The position numbers and the translations under genes are program-made. The notes below the pieces were generated by a model that made no database searches, had not been told where the DNA came from, and saw only the letters and a program-made list of their open reading frames with translations. A DNA stretch of 64,000 nucleotides from Acidobacteriaceae bacterium. GTDB lineage: Bacteria > Acidobacteriota > Terriglobia > Terriglobales > Acidobacteriaceae. How positions within the stretch are numbered: position 1 is the first letter of the stretch; every line of letters begins with the position of its first letter. This document shows positions 18,881 to 27,093 of this stretch, one piece after another. The stretch covers positions 62,001 through 126,000 of the forward strand of contig PLDC01000028.1 of assembly GCA_003134995.1 (NCBI GenBank), read 5' to 3'.

Positions 18881-20230
18881 CTTGCCGGCCGGAATGATCA
18901 CTGTTGACGGGGAAGCGCTGAAGGCTAGCGTTGACGAGCCTGTGCCGGCGGCGCACGCTGGGCTGTAGCTGATCGCGCCGGTGATCTGGTTCGCGAGGAT
19001 AGGCTTGCCCACAGCCTGCACAAATAATTTGTAATTGCCCGCCGGAATCGAAAAGCTGCACAGGTTCAACGAGTCGGTCCCAGCCGTCATGTTCGTCAGA
19101 GGCATCAGGTTCTGACCATCGGAGCTGATATACACCGTGTAGTGGTCGACCGTGCTCTCTTCGCCGCTGGTGGCCCACTGTAGAGCCGTTCCGGCAACCG
19201 AAGCGGAGACTGTCAGACAATTGTCTATACCGGATTCGATCTCCGTGGCCTCTTCATAATCGTTCCAGGTCACCAGTTGCAAATCGGGCAGTTCTTTTCC
19301 TGAATTATAAAGACCGTTTATTTCGGAGAATGTTTGCAGCCAGGTCTGGCCGCATTGCTGCCCCATGATGCGATCGGAACCCCAGGGCGCCAGAGTATCG
19401 TTGAAGCCTTTGTATGTTGCACCTATCGTTTGTTCGTTCTGGAACGACATTCCCGCGTCGTAAAAACTGGAGAGATAGCTCATCCCGTAATCAGTTGTAG
19501 TCGGCATCACCCAGGAGTAGCTGCCATCGCTGACCACGTGGCTGAATCCGTTGTTGTTCTGGAAGACAAACAAAGGATGCGTGCTCAAGTTGCTACTCAG
19601 TGCGTTCCAATCGATTGAGTAGGAGAGATCGATATTGAAGTTGCTAACGACTGGCTGTCCCTGCCAAGTCATGTATGCGGGCGAAGAAAAATACGTTTTT
19701 TCGACGTATTGCAATTGACTGATCAAGGCCTGTTGAGGAGAACATCCGGAACAGGAGTCCGATTCGAGGGCGCCCTTATCGACCATGATGGCAAAAGTGA
19801 AGCCCGGATGGCTTTCAGCCTCTGCCATGACCGCCTGCGTCGCCCGGTCGATGAAATTGTTTGGTCCATACCAGTCGATGATCACTCCATCAATGCCGCG
19901 GCTGATCATGTCGTCAATCTGGCTCTTGACTTGCGCAGGATCAGTGGAGTTATAACCGACATTCATGTGGCTGGACTGCCCAAACCAGAGCATCAGATGG
20001 GCGTAGACCTTCGTGCTTGTTCCGGAATAGAGCAGAGAGTGGACGTCGACTTTGCTGATGTTTCCCGCTCCTCGATTGCCGTTGGATTGGTTCCGGAAAC
20101 TGTTCGCCGCACTGGTGTTGTTGGAGGTTTGAGCAGCGAGAGTTGTGGTCGGCACCACATAGGAGGAACCCGCCGAACACAGGCGCACACACGCGAGAAT
20201 GACTGCAACCGCGAGATTTAGATGACGCAT
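18416..20230 (-). CDS. Secreted glycoside hydrolase 71/99-like protein with C-terminal Ig-like and lipobox-like tail
   Basis: The product is 604 residues with a signal peptide (LAVAVILACVRLCSAG). The GH71/99-like barrel (about 65-350) shows YAHLMLWFGQSSHMNVGY, GIDGVIIDWYGP and, near its end, LVTWNDYEEATEIESG. GH71 members cut alpha-1,3-glucan and GH99 members alpha-mannosides; the substrate here is unknown. A fibronectin-like stretch (about 355-420) and an Ig-like bacterial domain (about 430-510) follow. Two hydrophobic segments then surround an Arg-rich loop and a TVSCSG motif with Cys564, and the protein ends in a beta-strand-like tail. A paralogue lies at 37790. Its last 465 bp overlap the opposite glycosyltransferase frame. 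Confidence 0.85.
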   Translation of the reverse strand: MRHLNLAVAVILACVRLCSAGSSYVVPTTTLAAQTSNNTSAANSFRNQSNGNRGAGNISKVDVHSLLYSGTSTKVYAHLMLWFGQSSHMNVGYNSTDPAQVKSQIDDMISRGIDGVIIDWYGPNNFIDRATQAVMAEAESHPGFTFAIMVDKGALESDSCSGCSPQQALISQLQYVEKTYFSSPAYMTWQGQPVVSNFNIDLSYSIDWNALSSNLSTHPLFVFQNNNGFSHVVSDGSYSWVMPTTTDYGMSYLSSFYDAGMSFQNEQTIGATYKGFNDTLAPWGSDRIMGQQCGQTWLQTFSEINGLYNSGKELPDLQLVTWNDYEEATEIESGIDNCLTVSASVAGTALQWATSGEESTVDHYTVYISSDGQNLMPLTNMTAGTDSLNLCSFSIPAGNYKLFVQAVGKPILANQITGAISYSPACAAGTGSSTLAFSASPSTVIIPAGKSGSLTVTAKPQSGSFNHAISLSCSGLPSGFSCAFSPATITPGSGTGTSTLTISSVAVAGRNLPQRSKANPIYAGWLLSFGIAGFAFIGNMSRRRIAQFLALVALLALGMMTVSCSGISTGTQSAAAAAPSNYSVTVLGSSGSTQVSTPVNIIVQ

Positions 20231-20937
20231 CGGTCCTCGGGGGCGGAGTAGTGCAGAGGATCTTGCACGAACTGTGGCCAGAACGAGGAAGGCACGCCCG
20301 CCTGTAGATTTCCTGTTACCGGCCTGATCTTTCTGACTGGGTCTTGCTGCCTTGATCTTGTTAAGCTGGTCTTATCTGGGAACTGAGTCAGCTTATGACT
20401 GAGGCTATGAAAGGGAAAGATTACATTCGTCCAAGAACCTAGGTGCTACGACCTATAGGCCATGGCGTTGACGGCGCAAGAATGCCTAAGTAGCTTTCTT
20501 GACAGCGTGCATTCTCGCGCCGCCAGGTTGAATTGCGCCAATGCCACCGGCGCGAATAGGCACACTACAAGCATGCTCCTCAGAATGTTCAAGAGGCTCG
20601 CCTCCATATGTTTTTGCAACCCGAGAGAATTATTCCGCTGAGGTCACAGTAGAGCGGCTAGCCTGTGGATGTCTGCGAGAGATGGACAAAATCAAAGTGA
20701 CGGATGTCACTGGGTGAATGTTTGTGCAACCGGGTGGCGCGTAACTTGCCGATTTCGCGGCCCTTTTCACCGCTATATACACAATCCACTGTAGAGATCC
20801 GCCTTCGGGACAGTAGAAGCATGGGGGACAGTAATTGAGACAACGCCCCGTGCCTCGGTAGACGACAACTGCCTCTCACCCACCCTCATCAAACATCGCG
20901 TCTGTCGAAGTTGATTTCGTCTGGAGTAAAACGCGCC
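20231..20937. other. Divergent intergenic region, no gene seen
   Basis: About 700 bp separate the leftward GH71/99-like gene from the rightward phosphoesterase. Short frames here lack ribosome binding sites and family features. A TTGACA at 20499-20504 has no matching -10 box at the usual spacing. I cannot name a regulatory element. Confidence 0.5.
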
Positions 20938-23337
20938 ATGAAACATCCACTCATCACCTTGCTGACGTCCTTGTCTGCCTTTTCTCTGCTGCTTTTTTTG
21001 CTTGGTTGCCAAGGACTGGCATCACAACCGACTCAAGCTTCCACTTATCAGCTAACCGTGGCCACGGCTGGCGCGGGCACGGGAACTGTGACCAGCAGCC
21101 CGGCGGGAATCAATTGTTCCAGTGCTAGTACGACTGCGAACACGTGCACAGCGACTTTCGCTTCGGGTACCGCAGTTACGTTGACCGAGACTCCCGCAAG
21201 CGGTGGCACTTTCGTGAGCTGGGCAGGGGCTTGTACGGGAGCTGCGAGTTGCAGCGTCACCATAAACGCAGCGACCTCGGTGACCGCAACGTTTGGAGCT
21301 GAACCTACCTACCAGCTAACCATAACTACGGCTGGCGGCGGCACGGGAACCGTTACCAGCAGTCCGGCGGGAATCAATTGCACGAGCTCCAGCTCATCGG
21401 GCAGCTCGACTACGAACACGTGCAGCGCACCTTTTGCCCAAGGCAGCGCGGTCACGCTGACCGAGACTCCTGCAAGCGGCAGCACTTTTGGCAGTTGGTC
21501 TGGAGGTTGTACGGGAACCACGACTTGCAGCGTCACCCTAAGCGCAGCAACTTCCGTGACTGCAACTTTCGGTGGATCGTTGCAAAGCAGCATCAATCAC
21601 ATTATTTTGTTCGCGCAGGAGAATCGCTCGTTCGACCACTACTTTGGAGCGATGCGGCAGTATTGGGCGAACAACGGAATTCCGGATCAGAGCTTTGACG
21701 GCTTGCCACAATTTAATCCAGCGAGTGGGATTGCTCCTCTGCAAGGGGCGGCGCCGTCCGTTCCCGGCTGCAACATCGCGAACTCGGCGACGGATTGCTC
21801 TGTGGATCCGACGAATCCGATCACATCGTTCCATTTCACTTCAGTCTGCAATGAGAATCAGAGTCCGTTCTGGAATGAAGCGCACAACGATTGGGATTAC
21901 CAAAATCCCGCCGATCAACCCGCTGAGGTCACTTCGACCGGAGCGCCGAATCCTCCGCTAAACGGCTTTGTCTGGACTGCCGCGTACGACGCCCGTTCCG
22001 ATGGTTTCATGGACGTTATGGGCGTGCGCGCCATGGGCTACTACGACGGAACAGATCTGAATTACTACTACGCCATCGCGAGCGACTTTGGAATTTCCGA
22101 TAGATGGTTCGCTCCGGTGATGTCTCGGACGCAGTTGAACCGCATGTACATTCTCGGGGCCACCTCTTATGGCCATGCCTATCCCCTTAATAGTTCCGAG
22201 AATCCGCTGCCAGTTCCGCCGATTTTCGAGGCGCTGCAAAATGCAGGCATCAGTTGGAAGATTTACATCAACCCAACCGGTCTATCCGATGCTGGCCAGG
22301 CGTGTACCGAGGACTACACAGACGACAATGCAATCTGTATGTTGAAAGGAAATGGCTCCTATCTCAATGAGTTCACCTATTTCACCACTGTCGTCAACAG
22401 CGCAGGGCAGACACCCGATCTATTGCAAAACATAGCGCCCATACAACAGTTTGCGATAGACGCCGCGGCCGGCAACTTGCCTGCCTTCGCTCTGGTCGAG
22501 CCGGCTTCCAGCGCTGGATACGATGAACATCCATCGGACTCCGACGGGTATCCTGTCAATGTGCAAGCTGGCGAGCAGTATGTGGCGAACTACGTTATCA
22601 ATCCATTGCTGCAAAGCCCCAACTGGACGGATTCAGCCTTGATTTTCACCTACGACGAGCCCGGCGGATACTACGACCACGTCTCGCCGCAGCCCGCTGC
22701 CCTTCCTGGCGATGGGTACAATTGGCCGACTGACTTGAATCCCCCGGGAATTACTGACGACATATGCACGAAACCGGGTGAGGTGGAAGGACAAGGAACG
22801 TGCAGCTTCGGCTGGACGACTTATCGCGTGCCGAACGTTGTCATTTCGCCGTACTCTCTCAAAAATTACGTCTCTCACACCGTTCGCGATACGACCTCGG
22901 TCCTGGCTATGGTGGAGGCCCGCTTCGGCCTGTCGCCTTTAACCGGGCGCGACGCTTCGCAGCCCAGCATGACCGAGTTTTTCGACTTCGTAAACAAGCC
23001 GTGGGCGACACCGCCGACGCTTCCGAAACCGGCTACGGGCCTGCCTTGCGACCAGACGCCGCCAGCGAGCTGGCAGGAGCCTCCCCTACTGACCGTATTT
23101 GCGACCGGAAACGGATCGGTGACGACCAGTCCCGGCAGCGGCATCGACGGATGCACCAACAACAACTGCTCGGCGACGTTTGCCAATGGGACGGTCGTTA
23201 CTCTGACTGCCACTCCTTATAGCGGTGCTACTTTCACGGGATGGTCTGGCGGTGGCTGTACCGGCCCCGGGACGTGTTCGATAACCATAAGTTCGTCTAC
23301 TCCCGAAACCACAGTTACGGCCACCTTCAACCCATAG
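20938..23337 (+). CDS. Lipoprotein phosphoesterase (phospholipase C/AcpA family) with InlB-type repeats
   Basis: The product is 799 residues with a lipoprotein signal (LLFLLGC, Cys24). Two divergent InlB-type B repeats follow (about 36-123 and 124-212; each LT..TAG.GTGTVTSSPAGINC, CxATFASGTAVTLTETPASG, FxSWAGACTG). The phosphoesterase domain spans about 216-690 with the family motifs FAQENRSFDHYFG and FTYDEPGGYYDHV; members hydrolyse phosphate esters such as phospholipids. A third InlB-type repeat ends the protein (about 715-799). ATG 20938 is preferred over an in-frame TTG at 20911, giving a proper lipoprotein signal, with GGAG 11 bases upstream. It is likely surface-anchored and may scavenge phosphate or remodel lipids. 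Confidence 0.9.
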   Translation: MKHPLITLLTSLSAFSLLLFLLGCQGLASQPTQASTYQLTVATAGAGTGTVTSSPAGINCSSASTTANTCTATFASGTAVTLTETPASGGTFVSWAGACTGAASCSVTINAATSVTATFGAEPTYQLTITTAGGGTGTVTSSPAGINCTSSSSSGSSTTNTCSAPFAQGSAVTLTETPASGSTFGSWSGGCTGTTTCSVTLSAATSVTATFGGSLQSSINHIILFAQENRSFDHYFGAMRQYWANNGIPDQSFDGLPQFNPASGIAPLQGAAPSVPGCNIANSATDCSVDPTNPITSFHFTSVCNENQSPFWNEAHNDWDYQNPADQPAEVTSTGAPNPPLNGFVWTAAYDARSDGFMDVMGVRAMGYYDGTDLNYYYAIASDFGISDRWFAPVMSRTQLNRMYILGATSYGHAYPLNSSENPLPVPPIFEALQNAGISWKIYINPTGLSDAGQACTEDYTDDNAICMLKGNGSYLNEFTYFTTVVNSAGQTPDLLQNIAPIQQFAIDAAAGNLPAFALVEPASSAGYDEHPSDSDGYPVNVQAGEQYVANYVINPLLQSPNWTDSALIFTYDEPGGYYDHVSPQPAALPGDGYNWPTDLNPPGITDDICTKPGEVEGQGTCSFGWTTYRVPNVVISPYSLKNYVSHTVRDTTSVLAMVEARFGLSPLTGRDASQPSMTEFFDFVNKPWATPPTLPKPATGLPCDQTPPASWQEPPLLTVFATGNGSVTTSPGSGIDGCTNNNCSATFANGTVVTLTATPYSGATFTGWSGGGCTGPGTCSITISSSTPETTVTATFNP
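21043..21573 (+). repeat. Two tandem copies of an InlB-type repeat module
   Basis: Copy 1 runs from about 21043 to 21306 and copy 2 from about 21307 to 21573. They share long near-identical DNA, for example the stretch encoding SSPAGINC and VTLTETPAS. The second copy has a small insertion of Ser codons. A diverged third copy encodes the C terminus of the same protein. Confidence 0.85.
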
Positions 23338-23410
23338 CCAGGGGGCATGCGATCTCACGAGGTCGCTGTTCCGGCGCGGAGACTACTAGAAAGTTCTCCG
23401 CAATGGGATA

Positions 23411-24796
23411 ATGACTTTCGTGAGACTCCAGCGGGCGGTTGTTCTGTGGTTAGTCTTCTTTTCCGCATCCTACAGCGTGGCGGCGACGCGCCATTACTAC
23501 ATCGCCGCCGAAGACGTGACCTGGGACTATGCTCCCAGTGGGCACAACCTGCTCAATGCCCTGCCCCTTCCCCAGCCGTGGGGGCAAAAGCGGCAGTGGC
23601 CGAAGAGCCGCTTCATTGAATATACGGACGACACTTTTACCACGCCAAAGCCGCAGCCGCAGTGGCTGGGAATTCTTGGCCCGATCATCCGCGCAGAAGT
23701 TGGGGATGAAGTCGTGGTCGAGTTTCTGAATCGGCAGCACCTCCCGCGCAACATGCATCCGCACGGCTTGCGCTACGACAAGAACAGCGAAGGCTCTTTC
23801 TATATTCCGTTTGGAAAAGGCGACCGGGTTGCACCCGGAAGACGATTCACTTACCACTGGTTTGCCAATGAGGCCAGCGGCCCGGGACCAGGCCAGCCGA
23901 GTTCCATCGTCTGGTGGTATCACGGGCATGTGGATGCTGCGGTTGAGACCAATGCAGGTTTGCTGGGGCCGATCGTTGTTACGGCAAAAGGGAAAGCGAA
24001 TCCTGACGGCTCTCCGAAAGACGTGGACCGCGAATTTATTGCTTCCTTCATGGTGTTCGATGAGATGGGCGGCAAGCCCGCCGGCCTGTTCTATGCGATC
24101 AACGGATTCATCTTCGGCAATCTTCCCGGCTTAACCATGAAGCAAGGAGAGAAAGTACGCTGGTATTTGCTGGGGATGGGCAATGAGATTGACCTGCACA
24201 CTCCGCACTGGCACGGCGAAACCGTTACTGATGAGGGTAGGCATACTGACGTGATCGAGTTGCTTCCGGGAAGCATGAAGACGGTCGACATGGTCGCCGA
24301 CAATCCCGGCACGTGGATGTTTCACTGCCATGTGGAAGACCACATGGAAAATGGAATGATGGCGGTTTATACGATTTACGTTCCGCCTACGCGGGCCTGC
24401 CCGGTAGCGTTTACTGGTGGCGATTTCTGGAAGCATCCAGAGAATTTTTCACTCAATATAAAGAACACCAGCAGCAAAACGATTTCGAGCGTGAGTCTCA
24501 CCACCGAAATGTTCGTAGCTCCGCAGGATTTGCGACGGCCCTTCAACGTTCAATGGTCGACGACTAAACCGATCTTGCCGGGCCAGGAGCAGACGATTGA
24601 AAAACCCGGCATCCGCGCTGAGAGTGCGCAGACCGTGATGGGGTGGGTGTTCTTTCCGTCGCTGATAAAGTTTGATGACGGGAGCGTGTGGCGCCCGCAA
24701 GGTGAAGGGGAATGCTTCAACGTAATCTGGCGGGACGCGCAGCATCCTGAGCTGATGGCGTTGCCGCCGCGGCAGAGTGAGATGAATCCGGACTAG
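23411..24796 (+). CDS. Secreted multicopper oxidase
   Basis: The product is 461 residues with a signal peptide (LQRAVVLWLVFFSASYSVAA). All copper ligands are visible: HPHG (His116, His118), WYHGH (His171, His173), HTPHWHG (His263, His266, His268) and HCHVEDHMENGM (His305, Cys306, His307, His311 and axial Met316). Two cupredoxin domains of the ceruloplasmin/hephaestin-like type come first, and about 120 residues of a separate beta-rich domain follow. Such enzymes oxidise metals or phenolics and reduce oxygen to water outside the membrane. It starts 73 bp after the phosphoesterase and may share its transcript. The natural substrate cannot be read from sequence. Confidence 0.93.
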   Translation: MTFVRLQRAVVLWLVFFSASYSVAATRHYYIAAEDVTWDYAPSGHNLLNALPLPQPWGQKRQWPKSRFIEYTDDTFTTPKPQPQWLGILGPIIRAEVGDEVVVEFLNRQHLPRNMHPHGLRYDKNSEGSFYIPFGKGDRVAPGRRFTYHWFANEASGPGPGQPSSIVWWYHGHVDAAVETNAGLLGPIVVTAKGKANPDGSPKDVDREFIASFMVFDEMGGKPAGLFYAINGFIFGNLPGLTMKQGEKVRWYLLGMGNEIDLHTPHWHGETVTDEGRHTDVIELLPGSMKTVDMVADNPGTWMFHCHVEDHMENGMMAVYTIYVPPTRACPVAFTGGDFWKHPENFSLNIKNTSSKTISSVSLTTEMFVAPQDLRRPFNVQWSTTKPILPGQEQTIEKPGIRAESAQTVMGWVFFPSLIKFDDGSVWRPQGEGECFNVIWRDAQHPELMALPPRQSEMNPD

Positions 24797-24813
24797 CGTG
24801 TACAACAGAATCT

Positions 24814-25743
24814 CTAGCGCGGAGTCGGCGGGTTTACCGTTACATTTTGAGCGACGTAGCGGCTGCCATCAAACCGCGACAGTACGGTGACGTCAGCGCC
24901 GGGACGCAGATTATCGACTGACGCAGCGGCCGCATCGAGCGAGATTTCGTAGGTCTTGTGGTCCGTCGAAGAGGTTAGAACCAGAATTCCCAGGCGAAGG
25001 TCTACCGCCATAACGGTGCCGGCAAATGAGAAACTAGCGCCGGGAATTGCCAGCACAGAAACTTCCCGGGCGACGTCGGTCCCATCCTGCTGCGGACCGA
25101 ATTTCACGGCGACCAGCGTTCCGGGAGCGAGTTCGCTTGCGGAGGCAGGATGGCCGCTATCCACAACCTTGGTCTGCGAGTTCAGACGTATTTTTAGTGG
25201 CCGGGGCGAAAGCAGGTCGCGCAGCAGCAGTTCACTCTTATCGCTGCGATAGCTCACGACCGTTCCCTGACTCTCGCCGCCTGCAGTGTTTTCAGTTTTC
25301 AGCCGAATGGTTCTGGCGAAAACCATGCCTCCGTCGAGAATCGTGTCGATATAAATGCGATCTCCCCTTTGCAGGTCGGAGGCCGAAGCCTTAAGGCCAT
25401 CCTGAAAGAAGCTGGTGCGCGGGTCGAACGCGATGATCATTTTGCCGCCACCGAAAAGCTGAACGGTCATCCGATCGCGTACGCGATCCAGTTTGCCAAT
25501 CCTGCCGCCAATCAGACTGGCTTTCGCAGGACGAACCGGCGGCAGATCGGGAATCAGGCTGGCTGGATCGATCGCGGTATCGACGGCATCCGCCGGCTGA
25601 GGGGCAGCGTCGTCCGATGCGGGGGTAGCAGCAGGCGAAGATACCACGTTCTGGACCGGCACCGTTTGCCCGTGCGTCATTCCTGCCAGCACTGAGCCAG
25701 CCAGAAAAACCTCCAACCCCGCACGCAGTAAGAACCGAGACAT
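24814..25743 (-). CDS. Secreted protein with DUF5666-like beta-barrel repeats
   Basis: The product is about 309 residues. A signal peptide (FLLRAGLEVFLAGSVLAGMTHGQ) precedes an Ala/Pro-rich linker and three related beta-rich segments (about 80-145, 160-225, 230-300). Each has a pattern like GGRIGKLDRVRDRMTVQLFG...D..T.F....ASASDLQRGDRIYID, as in DUF5666 domains. These are small OB-like barrels with no known reaction. I use the ATG at 25743, which has GGGGAT upstream; an ATG at 25749 and a GTG at 25755 are also in frame. The stop is 18 bp from the convergent oxidase stop. A TACCCCTAG-like word lies in the divergent promoter gap near 25795-25803. Confidence 0.75.
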   Translation of the reverse strand: MSRFLLRAGLEVFLAGSVLAGMTHGQTVPVQNVVSSPAATPASDDAAPQPADAVDTAIDPASLIPDLPPVRPAKASLIGGRIGKLDRVRDRMTVQLFGGGKMIIAFDPRTSFFQDGLKASASDLQRGDRIYIDTILDGGMVFARTIRLKTENTAGGESQGTVVSYRSDKSELLLRDLLSPRPLKIRLNSQTKVVDSGHPASASELAPGTLVAVKFGPQQDGTDVAREVSVLAIPGASFSFAGTVMAVDLRLGILVLTSSTDHKTYEISLDAAAASVDNLRPGADVTVLSRFDGSRYVAQNVTVNPPTPR

Positions 25744-25903
25744 AGCCATCCCCACACAAGAATTTGACGCATCTTTTGGATGCCAAACAGAGGCCTAGGG
25801 GTAGTCAGGTTTTCGAAAAAAAGGCACTGTTCGACGACAAACCATTGGCCATTCCCGGCATCACAACTACGTTTCGAAACATAAGTTTGCGAGGCCTTTA
25901 GGC

Positions 25904-27025
25904 ATGACTTGGAAGCAATGGATGGTCGTCGGAATAACAAGTGCGATCGTGGGATCGGCTACGGGCGCACGAGCTGGCGACCTTAAAATCAAACTGCCTA
26001 AACGCAGTCAGACGACTCCTGTGCAGCGGCTAAACCAGGAGGGAGTGGAAGACATCCGCAAGCATAAGTACAACAAAGCGGAGACTTCGTTCTACAAAGC
26101 TTACCTTCTCGACCCCGACGACCCTTTCACTTTGAATAATCTCGGGTACGTTTCGGAGCTGCAAGGACAGGTCGACCGAGCGCAACGCTTTTACGAGTTG
26201 GCTGGGCAGCAAGCCTCCGATGCAGTCATTTTCCGCGCGAGTTCGCGTCGCGTCGAAGGGCATACTCTGAAAGAGGCGCTGGTGATTCCGGGGACTCCGC
26301 TTGAACTCAATCATGACAACGTGGAAGCGGTACGCCTGTTGTCACAAGGTCGCGCTCCTGAGGCCGATCTCTTCTTGAACAAGGTTCTGGCAAAGGATCC
26401 GAACAACATTTTCACGCTCAATAACATGGGCGTCGCCAAGGAAATGGAAGGCGAGTCGCAGGCAGCGTTGAAATTTTACGATGAAGCTGCGGCCACGCAC
26501 TCGGATGCGAGCGCTGTGGTGACGCTGGCTCGCTCGTGGAGAGGCAAACCGGTCACCGAGATGGCGGCGCAGAACGCGCGGAATTTACGCGCCCGGCTGG
26601 AAGCAGAAGAGAAAAATCCTGAAGCGAAAGTGGCGGACTTAAACATTAGCGGAGTCTCGGCCGTGAATCGCAATGATCTTGGTGCGGCAGATCAGGCCTT
26701 TCGAAAGGCTTATGCCCTGGACCCAAACAACGCATTTGCGGTTAACAATATTGGATACCTGGCCGAAATCGAAGGCGATCGCGAGACGGCGCAGTTTTTC
26801 TATGACAAAGCCCAAACCGTTGCCGGCAAAGCGACCGTGGGATTAGCTACTCGACACGCCGCGGAAGGGTCAAAGTTATACCAGGTTGCAGGGCAGAACG
26901 ACGCGAAGGTGGAAGCCACCGTGAAACAGGAACGCGATGCCCGCAGAGCGCTCGGTGAACCGAATCTGCTGCGGCGTCGGGATAACTCGCCTGTGCAGGA
27001 ACCCGCCGCACCGCCATCAAAATAG
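25904..27025 (+). CDS. Secreted tetratricopeptide-repeat protein with threefold module
   Basis: The product is 373 residues with a signal peptide (VVGITSAIVGSATGARAG). Three roughly 80-105-residue modules follow. Each pairs a TPR with a helical hairpin: DPDDPFTLNNLGYVSELQG, DPNNIFTLNNMGVAKEMEG and DPNNAFAVNNIGYLAEIEG mark the same position in the three copies. A basic, Pro-ending tail closes it. TPR proteins are scaffolds. Its place next to a flippase and a giant TPR-barrel protein suggests a periplasmic role in glycan export, in the way AlgK or PelB TPRs act; this is inference. Confidence 0.85.
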   Translation: MTWKQWMVVGITSAIVGSATGARAGDLKIKLPKRSQTTPVQRLNQEGVEDIRKHKYNKAETSFYKAYLLDPDDPFTLNNLGYVSELQGQVDRAQRFYELAGQQASDAVIFRASSRRVEGHTLKEALVIPGTPLELNHDNVEAVRLLSQGRAPEADLFLNKVLAKDPNNIFTLNNMGVAKEMEGESQAALKFYDEAAATHSDASAVVTLARSWRGKPVTEMAAQNARNLRARLEAEEKNPEAKVADLNISGVSAVNRNDLGAADQAFRKAYALDPNNAFAVNNIGYLAEIEGDRETAQFFYDKAQTVAGKATVGLATRHAAEGSKLYQVAGQNDAKVEATVKQERDARRALGEPNLLRRRDNSPVQEPAAPPSK

Positions 27026-27093
27026 TCCTTCGAAGCAGCAGCAACAGAACCCGCGGTAGTGCAAGGGTATGAAGAGCGCGTGTTGCGATTGAA

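Noticed and set aside
20499..20504. TTGACA as a promoter -35 box
   Set aside because: No -10 element at 16-18 bp; a six-base match alone is not evidence.
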